DNA from: Lentisphaeria bacterium UBA7640
GTDB taxonomy: Bacteria; Verrucomicrobiota; Lentisphaeria; Victivallales; Victivallaceae
Direction of reading: 5' to 3'
Assembly: GCA_002483765.1 (NCBI GenBank)
Contig: DLIO01000057.1
Location: forward strand, 1 to 24,806
Length of the DNA stretch: 24,806 nt
Made by a program: the position numbers and the translations under genes
In this document: positions 15,197 through 21,359 of the stretch, in pieces
Layout of the letters: each line of letters starts with the position of its first letter
How positions within the stretch are numbered: the first letter of the stretch is position 1
Notes under the pieces: generated by a model
Told to the model about the DNA's origin: nothing
What the model saw: the letters and a program-made list of their open reading frames with translations, nothing else
Databases searched by the model: none

Positions 15197-16114
15197 TTAG
15201 CGCAATGGATGTTTTTTTGCGTAACGAGCAAAAAGTGCCAAGTATAATCCGAGCAGAAAGGCCATCGTCAGAACAATAATTTGACTGGCTAAGGTATAGC
15301 CGTACATTTTCAAAATCGTGCTGATCGGCACGATAATAGTGACAACCCCAAAACTCTTGTGAATATGCTGAGCGTAACCATTCTCATAAACCACATGATG
15401 GATTTTCGAACCGAGCGGAAACCCAAACATTCCTCCGACCGCAATAGCTCCCGCCAAACCCAGCATATGCCAGTCAACAGTTCCAGATTTCAACAAATAG
15501 GTCGTTCCACCTGCGATTGAAGTTATCAACACTAAAACTCGTGTAATTCGACCAGTAAAAGATTCTTTAAGTTTAAATACTGAACTCAAGAGAGGGCGAA
15601 TTAAAATCCCGCCGCCAACGCCGAGCATTGATGAGATCAATCCAGTGAAGAGCCCCGCAATTAAAGCAAAAATACTTTGTCCGGTTTTAATTACTGTTAT
15701 TGGAGCATCATAACCCGGAGTCCGGCTAAAAATAGTTTGAATGGCGATGATACCGATAAAAACAATTAGAAACCATTGAATTGGTTCCGGGCTTCCCGCC
15801 CATTCCATAATTGCAGTATTGAGATTTTTTCCCAATAAAGAAGTTAACAACGCGCCGCCGCATATCGGCACCGCTAATGCCCTGCCGTATCCACCCTTTC
15901 CCCAGCCAATATGTGGAATCTGCTTGGCGGCAGTCATCACCGTAGATGGAATCATCTGCAGAAGGCCGATACCCACAGCGGAGAGCGTGTCCACTCCAAA
16001 AATTAACATCGTTGGCACAATTATCCAGCCACATCCAATTCCCCAGTATCCTCCTGACAACATTCCGACAAACCCAATCAACGGGGCTACAATATAAATC
16101 AATTCAATTTCCAT
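15197..16114 (-). CDS. TauE/SafE (TSUP) family membrane exporter
   Basis: A 305-residue polytopic inner-membrane protein, about eight hydrophobic segments in two related halves. The half-repeats are marked by PLIGFVGMLSGGYWGIGCGW near the N-terminus and GLISSMLGVGGGILIRPL in the middle, the hallmark of the sulfite exporter TauE/SafE family. Members move sulfite, sulfonates, sulfoacetate or other small organic anions. It appears to be the first gene of an operon with the aldolase, lipoprotein and SDR. The ATG at 16114 has AAGGA seven bases upstream. The substrate cannot be read from sequence; linkage to an aldolase suggests an organic acid or sulfonate. Confidence 0.9.
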   Translation of the reverse strand: MEIELIYIVAPLIGFVGMLSGGYWGIGCGWIIVPTMLIFGVDTLSAVGIGLLQMIPSTVMTAAKQIPHIGWGKGGYGRALAVPICGGALLTSLLGKNLNTAIMEWAGSPEPIQWFLIVFIGIIAIQTIFSRTPGYDAPITVIKTGQSIFALIAGLFTGLISSMLGVGGGILIRPLLSSVFKLKESFTGRITRVLVLITSIAGGTTYLLKSGTVDWHMLGLAGAIAVGGMFGFPLGSKIHHVVYENGYAQHIHKSFGVVTIIVPISTILKMYGYTLASQIIVLTMAFLLGLYLALFARYAKKHPLR

Positions 16115-16149
16115 GCTAAATCCTTTAGATAAAACCCAGTGGGCTATTC

Positions 16150-16187
16150 ACAATAATTGCTTTTACAATAAACATTATCAACAATAA
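16150..16187. promoter_or_regulatory. Three ACAATAA repeats upstream of the exporter operon (candidate regulator site)
   Basis: ACAATAA occurs at 16150-16156, 16165-16171 and 16181-16187, with spacings of 15 and 16 bp, between 36 and 73 bases upstream of the exporter ATG. Read on the coding strand these are TTATTGT. Regular spacing near a start codon suggests an operator, but no regulator is identified and the region is AT-rich, so chance is possible. Confidence 0.3.
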
Positions 16188-16264
16188 ATCAATCACTATT
16201 TAAATAAATTTTAGATCCTTTGTAGTAAATTTAGGCGTTAGAAAGGGAAAAGGATCAGGGATAT

Positions 16265-16339
16265 TTAACACAGAGGCACGGAGGCGCAAAGGAAAAACAA
16301 TCTAAGTTTTATTTTAAATTAGCGCGCGCATAATGCGCG
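16265..16339. repeat. 75-bp direct repeat, copy A
   Basis: Begins TTAACACAGAGGCACGGAGG and runs through CAATCTAAGTTTTATTTTAA into the left three quarters of a GCGCGC palindrome. It is identical to copy B at 16475-16549 except A/G at 16289/16499. The CACAGAGGCACGGAGG block resembles an intergenic motif widely seen in environmental bacterial genomes. Confidence 0.95.
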
Positions 16340-16347
16340 CGCCAATT
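16317..16347. repeat. 31-bp GCGCGC palindrome, copy 2
   Basis: AATTAGCGCGCGCAT (16317-16331), central A (16332), ATGCGCGCGCCAATT (16333-16347); the arms have a single mismatch. It overlaps the end of direct-repeat copy A. Confidence 0.92.
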
Positions 16348-16474
16348 GTGGAATCATTTTATGCTATAATTTAAATCCGTACTGAATCACGCAAACCTAA
16401 ATCCCTTGCAAACATCCTACAACCCCAAAAACGGTTACGCACCTTGTGAACTAACATGAAATGTGAAAGGGTGC

Positions 16475-16549
16475 TTAACACAGAGGCACGGAGGCGCAGA
16501 GGAAAAACAATCTAAGTTTTATTTTAAATTAGCGCGCGCATAATGCGCG
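16475..16549. repeat. 75-bp direct repeat, copy B
   Basis: Differs from copy A at one base (16499). The offset between copies is 210 bp. The bases just outside both ends differ between copies, so the duplicated unit is sharply bounded. Confidence 0.95.
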
Positions 16550-16557
16550 ATCGATTT
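16527..16557. repeat. 31-bp GCGCGC palindrome, copy 3 (right arm decayed)
   Basis: AATTAGCGCGCGCAT (16527-16541), central A (16542), then ATGCGCGATCGATTT (16543-16557). The right arm keeps only the inner bases, so identity to copy 2 stops seven bases past the centre. Confidence 0.85.
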
Positions 16558-16630
16558 AAAAAAATTAGACCTTCCCTCTTTCGTGAAAATTAGTGTAATC
16601 CGTGGATAAAAAACCCTTTTCCCCCGCACA

Positions 16631-16664
16631 CTTCTTTCTCCGTGGCTCCGTGCATCTGTGTTAA
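16631..16664 (-). repeat. Diverged inverted copy of the CACAGAGGCACGGAGG block
   Basis: The minus strand reads TTAACACAGATGCACGGAGC followed by CACGGAGAAAGAAG, matching the start of the 75-bp repeat with several changes and in opposite orientation. It lies 58 bases beyond the end of the AraC-type gene and does not include a palindrome. Confidence 0.75.
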
Positions 16665-16722
16665 AATTTCCCCTTCCCACCCTTCATCATTCAGCACTCC
16701 CCTTCCAACTCTCCAACTTGTT

Positions 16723-17550
16723 TCAAGCTTGATGGTTACTGGAACGAAGTCGGAATTGCGCTGGAGTTTCTCCGTTATGACGCCGAAAGACTCTATGAAA
16801 ATATGCGCTATCGTTGAAGCCACAACGCTTTGCTACTGTTTCAATATTGAAAGATGAATGTTCTAGCAACATCTTGGCCGTTTGCAGTCGTTTTTGCGTC
16901 AATAAAACACTGAACCCCTGTCCAAAGATTTTTTTCACCAATTCCGAAGTACGAGGCGAACTCAGCCCGATAAATTCCGCTAAATCGCCAAGTCCGACCG
17001 GCTTGGAGAAATTCAACTTTAAAAATTGTTCAGTCAAGTCGCGTCGATCTCCGCCCGGATAGGCTGGTTTTACGGCGTCAACCGCTAGTTGTGCCGCTAA
17101 CAATGTTCCCAACGCTAGCAAGTCATCTCTTTTTGATCGATCCAGTGGCGGCGGACCGCTATAATTCTGGTATTCCTTTAATCGACATACGCTCAATAAC
17201 TCTTCGCCAGTTGCCGATTTACCGGCAAAAGGGCCAGCAAACAGCACTCCACAAACTTTGTCGTCGATATTTATCGGAATTACCGCTTCAAGAAAACCAC
17301 AGTGGCAATATTTATAAAATGCTTTGCGAGTCTGTCCCAACAGTTGCTGGACAGCATCGCGATCAAATGCCATACAGGTTCTAGATAGTCTAGGATTACG
17401 TTTTTTTAAATCGGTACAAAAAGGGTTTAAATGTTCTATCGGCAGCGTGCACCCCTTAAAATATCCAATGTAATCATGCAGGCACAATCGGCAGTCGAAC
17501 TGTCTTTCAAAAGCTTGTGCTGCCGTTATAAATATTTTCGAATTATTCAT
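16723..17550 (-). CDS. AraC-family transcription regulator with an N-terminal PocR-like sensor domain
   Basis: A 275-residue regulator. The N-terminal half (about 10-150) fits the PocR ligand-sensing domain, with many cysteines (CRLC, CTL, FCTDL, RTCMAFD, YCHCG) and AVIPINIDDKVCGVLFAGPF. The C-terminal about 100 residues are a double helix-turn-helix of AraC type, with AKMLLEHSSFNIETVAKRCG and the signature DSAYFHRVFRRHNGETPAQF. PocR domains are thought to bind small hydrocarbon derivatives. I chose the ATG at 17550 because GGAGG lies eight bases before it; the ATG at 17565 contains that site inside its first codons and has none of its own. It is divergent from the FAD oxidoreductase, which is its likely target. 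Confidence 0.9.
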   Translation of the reverse strand: MNNSKIFITAAQAFERQFDCRLCLHDYIGYFKGCTLPIEHLNPFCTDLKKRNPRLSRTCMAFDRDAVQQLLGQTRKAFYKYCHCGFLEAVIPINIDDKVCGVLFAGPFAGKSATGEELLSVCRLKEYQNYSGPPPLDRSKRDDLLALGTLLAAQLAVDAVKPAYPGGDRRDLTEQFLKLNFSKPVGLGDLAEFIGLSSPRTSELVKKIFGQGFSVLLTQKRLQTAKMLLEHSSFNIETVAKRCGFNDSAYFHRVFRRHNGETPAQFRLRSSNHQA

Positions 17551-17600
17551 CTCCGCCGCCTCCATAAATTATCTATATTTAGTGTCAATGCGATAAATAT

Positions 17601-17653
17601 ACCATAAAACAGCAAAAAAGTCCATAACAAAACTCATAAAATGGTGATATACT
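17601..17653 (+). promoter_or_regulatory. Divergent promoter region with CATAA repeats and a -10 box for the oxidoreductase
   Basis: A -10 box TATACT lies at 17648-17653, but the -35 position is poor, as expected for an activator-dependent promoter. Upstream are CCATAAAAC (17602-17610), CCATAACAA (17622-17630) and TCATAAAA (17634-17641). The first two are 20 bp apart, two helical turns, compatible with an AraC-type dimer. Binding by the divergent regulator is inference. Confidence 0.4.
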
Positions 17654-17693
17654 AATAGTAGACATAAAATTATTCAAGGAACTAAATAACAAA

Positions 17694-19004
17694 ATGAAAA
17701 GCATCAATTACAAGTTTGATAACAATATCCCAGTGATCGCCGAAGCCGATGTCATCGTGATTGGCGGTGGGCCAGGTGGAATGAGTGCTGCCGTAATGGC
17801 AGCGCGGCAAGGAGCAAAAACGGTATTAGTAGAACGTTACGGCGCTCTTGGCGGAATGGCGTCTTTCGGCGAAGTTTCACCATTCATGCGCAATCATCTT
17901 GGTGATGATACACTAGACCGACCAGTCTATGTCGACTGGTGTCGTAAAATGTGGGAATACCTACCGCCATCAGATCGAAGCGATACTTTTGACGAACTAA
18001 TTACTCTTCCAGAAACTCGCAGAATTTCCAAAGACATTGCGATGCTGGCCAGTGAAGACCTTTGCTTAGAAGCTGGAGTCAAATTAATTTACCACCACAA
18101 TCTCGTTGATGTGATCATGAACGAAAAAACTATCGAAGCGGCAGTCTTTTCTTCAAAATCGGGTTTTGTCGCGGTGAAAGGAAAAATCTTTATTGACGGT
18201 ACTGGTGACGGCGATCTTGCCAAATTGTCAGGTTGTCGTTGCGAATTTGGCAACGAAGATGGTTTTTGCCAACCAATGACCTTGTGTTTTAAATTATCAG
18301 GTGTTGATGCAGACATTATGCCAGATCGTGCCGGAATTAACGAATTATATGACCAAGCCAAGGCCGCTGGGGAAATAGATTGTCCGCGTGAAAATGTATT
18401 GTGGTTTTTAACCCATGAAAAAGACGTCATTCATTTCAATACTACCCGTATCATTAAAAAAAGTGGCGTTTGCGGTACTGACCTCTCGGAAGCAGAGATT
18501 GAAGGGCGTCGTCAGATGCGCGATTATCTGAAGTTCTTGCGTGCTCATGTTCCAGGTTTTGCCAATGCCAGGATTCATTCGTTGGCCCATCACGTCGGAA
18601 TTAGAGAAACACGGCGCGTGGTCGGTCTGATTACCCAAACTGCGGATGACTTCATCACAGCGCGCAAATATCCCGATGGCATTGTCAAAGCACGTTACGT
18701 AATTGACATCCATAATCCATCAGGTTCGGGTACGGTTATCAAAAGCATACCAGAGGATGATTGGTATGAAGTCAGTTATCGGGCAATCGTTCCCGCTGAC
18801 GCTGACAATCTATTGATTGGCTGTCGTGCAATCTCAATGGATCACGAACTTCACAGCAGCATAAGAGTAATGCCGCCAGTATGTTCAATCGGTCAAGCAG
18901 CCGGAATGGCCGCATTTATGGCCATCACGGAGAACAAAAACCCCGCCGAAATCGACGGAACAAAATTAAGAAAAAATCTTGTTCAAGCAGGGGCAAACTT
19001 GTAA
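17694..19004 (+). CDS. FAD-dependent oxidoreductase (FAD_oxidored type)
   Basis: A 436-residue flavoprotein. The Rossmann dinucleotide motif VIVIGGGPGGMSAAVMAARQ lies at about residues 20-39, then LVERYGALGGMAS, and the second FAD segment GKIFIDGTGDGDLAKLSGC (about 162-180). The C-terminal PADADNLLIGCRAISMDHEL and VMPPVCSIGQAAGMAAFMA are typical of this oxidoreductase family, which is numerous near glycan-degradation genes in Planctomycetes and Lentisphaerae. The substrate is unknown. There is no signal peptide, so it is probably cytoplasmic. The best ribosome site, AAGGA, is rather far (13 bases) from the ATG. Divergent to the PocR-AraC regulator with a shared 143-bp intergenic region. Confidence 0.88.
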   Translation: MKSINYKFDNNIPVIAEADVIVIGGGPGGMSAAVMAARQGAKTVLVERYGALGGMASFGEVSPFMRNHLGDDTLDRPVYVDWCRKMWEYLPPSDRSDTFDELITLPETRRISKDIAMLASEDLCLEAGVKLIYHHNLVDVIMNEKTIEAAVFSSKSGFVAVKGKIFIDGTGDGDLAKLSGCRCEFGNEDGFCQPMTLCFKLSGVDADIMPDRAGINELYDQAKAAGEIDCPRENVLWFLTHEKDVIHFNTTRIIKKSGVCGTDLSEAEIEGRRQMRDYLKFLRAHVPGFANARIHSLAHHVGIRETRRVVGLITQTADDFITARKYPDGIVKARYVIDIHNPSGSGTVIKSIPEDDWYEVSYRAIVPADADNLLIGCRAISMDHELHSSIRVMPPVCSIGQAAGMAAFMAITENKNPAEIDGTKLRKNLVQAGANL

Positions 19005-19176
19005 GAAAACAATGAAGGACGAATTTATTTTATAACGAAACACGGAGAAAACATAATAGATTCAAAAAACGATGGGACATCTAGGTCTGAAAATTTTTTC
19101 AGAGAAAGAATTTATATATATAGAAAACAATCTTTTTACACTATTTATGAGTTTGTGAGAAGACTAGGAGAACAAA

Positions 19177-20202
19177 ATGGTTAATACAAATAAAATTCAT
19201 GTAAAGGCAAGCGAATTAATTAAAAAGCATAAAAACAATCCAATACTTACGTCGAATGATGTTCCCTATCCTTCGAATCAAGTATACAATGCGGGAATTA
19301 CTAAATATAACAACAAATATGTTATGGTTTTTCGCAATGATTATGGCAGGACAAGAGAAGACTATGAACGACATGAAAAAGAAGGGGGCCCATATCCTAC
19401 ATGCGGAACAAATTTAGGTTTAGCAACGAGTAACGACGGTATAAGCTGGACCGTCATGCCAAAGCCTTGTCTTGCCATAGAAACAGATGAGATTATACGA
19501 GTGTATGATCCCCGCTTGACAGTTATTGAGGGAAAGTGCTATATGTGCTTAGCGGTAGATACCAAACATGGTATACGTGGCGCAATTGCCGTTACTGATG
19601 ATTTCGATAAATTTGAAATATTGCATATGACCGTCCCAGATAATCGTAACATGGTATTGTTCCCAGAGAAAATCAATGGTCAATTTGTTCGTTTAGAGCG
19701 CCCTTTCCCTGTTTATAGCCGTAGGAAAAGTGAGGCTTTTGATATCTGGTTATCAAGATCGTTTGATTGTAAATACTGGGGAGACCATAGTTTGTTACTT
19801 GGAGCTGAAAATATACCATTCTGTAACAGTAAAATAGGACCAGCGGCTCCTCCGATCAAAACCAAGGCCGGCTGGTTGACCACATTCCACGCTGTTTGGA
19901 ATCATGGCGACAAAAAGGTATTCAAAGGTTGGGAGAATTCTAATTGGACCAAGGAGTATCACGCTGGGTTGATGTTACTTGCCCTTGATGACCCTTCAAA
20001 GATAATAGGCATTCACAAAGAGCCTTTGTTAAAACCTGAACATGATTATGAGCTCGATGGTTTTAGAGGAAACGTTATATTTCCGGGTGGAATGATACTA
20101 GAAGACTCAGGAGAAGTAAAAATCTATTACGGCGCAGCGGATACTGTTGAATGTGTTGCTACTGCTCATGTGGATGACCTGCTTGCATTGTGTTTGAATT
20201 AA
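19177..20202 (+). CDS. GH130-family glycosidase / beta-mannoside phosphorylase-like enzyme
   Basis: A 341-residue five-bladed propeller enzyme. GH130 landmarks are NPILTSNDV at the start, VYNAGITKYNNKYVMVFRND, YDPRLTVIEGKCYM with the likely catalytic acid D111, NMVLFPEKINGQFVRLERP, SKIGPAAPPIKTKAGWL, YHAGLMLLALDDP, NVIFPGG and YYGAADTVECVATA. Family enzymes break beta-mannosidic links, most by phosphorolysis giving mannose-1-phosphate. No signal peptide, so it should act in the cytoplasm on imported oligosaccharides. AGGAG lies six bases before the ATG. It is the first gene of the AT-rich plus-strand group, 172 bases after the oxidoreductase. Phosphorylase versus hydrolase activity cannot be decided by eye. 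Confidence 0.88.
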   Translation: MVNTNKIHVKASELIKKHKNNPILTSNDVPYPSNQVYNAGITKYNNKYVMVFRNDYGRTREDYERHEKEGGPYPTCGTNLGLATSNDGISWTVMPKPCLAIETDEIIRVYDPRLTVIEGKCYMCLAVDTKHGIRGAIAVTDDFDKFEILHMTVPDNRNMVLFPEKINGQFVRLERPFPVYSRRKSEAFDIWLSRSFDCKYWGDHSLLLGAENIPFCNSKIGPAAPPIKTKAGWLTTFHAVWNHGDKKVFKGWENSNWTKEYHAGLMLLALDDPSKIIGIHKEPLLKPEHDYELDGFRGNVIFPGGMILEDSGEVKIYYGAADTVECVATAHVDDLLALCLN

Positions 20203-20327
20203 AAAGCAGACTTATATAAGCTCAGATATGAGAAAGACAACAAAGTATATTTATGATCCGTAAAAAACAGGAAAAAAGAATAGCTCATAATAAATAAACA
20301 ATAACCTTCAAATAAAAAGGAGGCGAT

Positions 20328-20399
20328 TTGAACAAACAAGCAGTTAAAAGTCGATCGGGAAATAAATCTTTTCCAGAGGAAGCAATTTTTCAACATTAA
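20328..20399 (+). CDS. Possible 23-codon ORF or broken prepilin leader
   Basis: A strong AAGGAGG (20318-20323) precedes a TTG at 20328 by four bases. The frame reads MNKQAVKSRSGNKSFPEEAI then FQH and stops at 20397-20399. The composition (basic, then SFPEEAIF) resembles the loose N-terminal extensions that precede FTLIELL in prepilin-like proteins of this bacterial group, and a real prepilin gene begins 35 bases later. It may be a remnant of a lost prepilin or a small leader peptide. This is an inference from style, not a match. Confidence 0.3.
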   Translation: MNKQAVKSRSGNKSFPEEAIFQH

Positions 20400-20434
20400 A
20401 CTATTATGATTAATCAGTAACCGGAGGGCAACTA

Positions 20435-21259
20435 ATGAAATCGTATCAATCGCATGGTGAACGTCGTGTATTCAGAAATTCAAACGAATTAACAGGGAAT
20501 TTAAAAATGAAACAGAGAAAAAATAAAAAAACACAACTCGTTTATATTAAGGCTTTTACGCTTATTGAATTACTCATAACGATTGCAATAATTGCCATTT
20601 TAGCGGCAATGTTATTGCCAGCACTAAATCAAGCTAGGGAAAGAGCTAAAGCCATTCGCTGTGTCAATAATCAAAAACAGATTGCACTAGGCTTTGCTAT
20701 GTATGCAGATGATAACAATTCATTAATAAGGCTATATGATAGTAATAGCACATGGATTGGTACATATATTAAGGGTGGCTATCTGCCTGACAATGCTGCT
20801 CTTTTGCGTTGCCCATCAATAACACCATTTGAGGTTGCTAATCCGAACGTTTCTTTTAGTGAGGATGCTACAAATTATATGTACGTATATGGTATGCGAT
20901 ATGACGGTAACAGTACTCAACTTGGATATAGGGTAACGGCAGGAGGTTCAATGTATCTAACATTGAAAAAAATAAAAAGGCACTCAGAATATTTCCAATT
21001 CGGAGATTCATGGAATTCTGATTTAAAAAAACAGTTCTATGGAGTAAGGACAATGACTGCAGGTAATTCGTACTTTTACATGGCCCATAATGGAATTTTA
21101 AACGCCGGGTTTTTGGATGGGCACGTTGGGACGATAAAAGATAATGAATTTTTTGATGCCATTGCCAAAACGTACTATAACAGTGCCTGGGCTCGTTACT
21201 TCAACAAAAACGGTATTGAAAGAAGTAAATATGTGGTAGCTCAAGCAACAACGCCTTAA
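20435..21259 (+). CDS. Prepilin-like protein with type IV N-terminus and C-terminal H-X9-DG motif
   Basis: A 274-residue surface or pseudopilus-type protein. A 40-residue basic leader ends in A40, then FTLIELLITIAIIAILAAML, the prepilin hydrophobic helix with E45 at mature position +5. The -1 residue is Ala instead of the usual Gly. The globular part has paired cysteines (C76, C126) and near the end HNGILNAGFLDGHV, i.e. H218-X9-D228-G229, the processing-associated H-X9-DG motif known from Planctomycetes and Lentisphaerae. GGAGG lies seven bases before the ATG at 20435; a second in-frame ATG (20507) has a weaker site. It sits between a GH130 enzyme and a large secreted protein, the genomic setting in which these prepilins multiply. 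The assembly machinery is not in the window. Confidence 0.92.
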   Translation: MKSYQSHGERRVFRNSNELTGNLKMKQRKNKKTQLVYIKAFTLIELLITIAIIAILAAMLLPALNQARERAKAIRCVNNQKQIALGFAMYADDNNSLIRLYDSNSTWIGTYIKGGYLPDNAALLRCPSITPFEVANPNVSFSEDATNYMYVYGMRYDGNSTQLGYRVTAGGSMYLTLKKIKRHSEYFQFGDSWNSDLKKQFYGVRTMTAGNSYFYMAHNGILNAGFLDGHVGTIKDNEFFDAIAKTYYNSAWARYFNKNGIERSKYVVAQATTP

Positions 21260-21359
21260 TTAGTTATTGCACAAAGACCTAACTTTACTTTTCCGGTATA
21301 ATGTAGGGTTCTGGAAAATATATTTAAAAAAACAAATTGCATTTGCAAAGAGGAGTATT

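Larger units (their letters stand above)
16115..16722. other. 608-bp repeat-rich intergenic region
   Basis: No credible gene. In order it holds three ACAATAA repeats just upstream of the exporter gene (16150-16187), a 75-bp direct repeat (16265-16339 and 16475-16549), two GCGCGC palindromes within and beyond it, the sequence TCGTGAAAATTAGTGTAATC (16581-16600) continuing as CGTGGATAA, and an inverted relative of the CACAGAGGCACGGAGG block (16631-16664). The promoter of the exporter operon should be in its left part. Confidence 0.85.

Noticed and set aside
16265..16549. CRISPR array from the repeated 75-bp unit
   Set aside because: Only two long copies with a 135-bp gap, no series of short repeats and spacers, and no cas genes.
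16590..16823. 77-codon minus-strand ORF overlapping the end of the AraC-type gene
   Set aside because: It overlaps the regulator in another frame and translates the CACAGAG repeat block; no ribosome site and no protein-like features.
19088..19104. CTGAAAATTTTTTCAG near-palindrome after the FAD oxidoreductase gene as a terminator
   Set aside because: The stem is short, almost all A-T and lacks a following T run, so it is not a convincing terminator.
21267..21359. 31-residue N-terminal extension of the large secreted protein
   Set aside because: It starts at TTG without a ribosome site and would precede the signal peptide, whereas the ATG at 21360 has GAGGAG just upstream.
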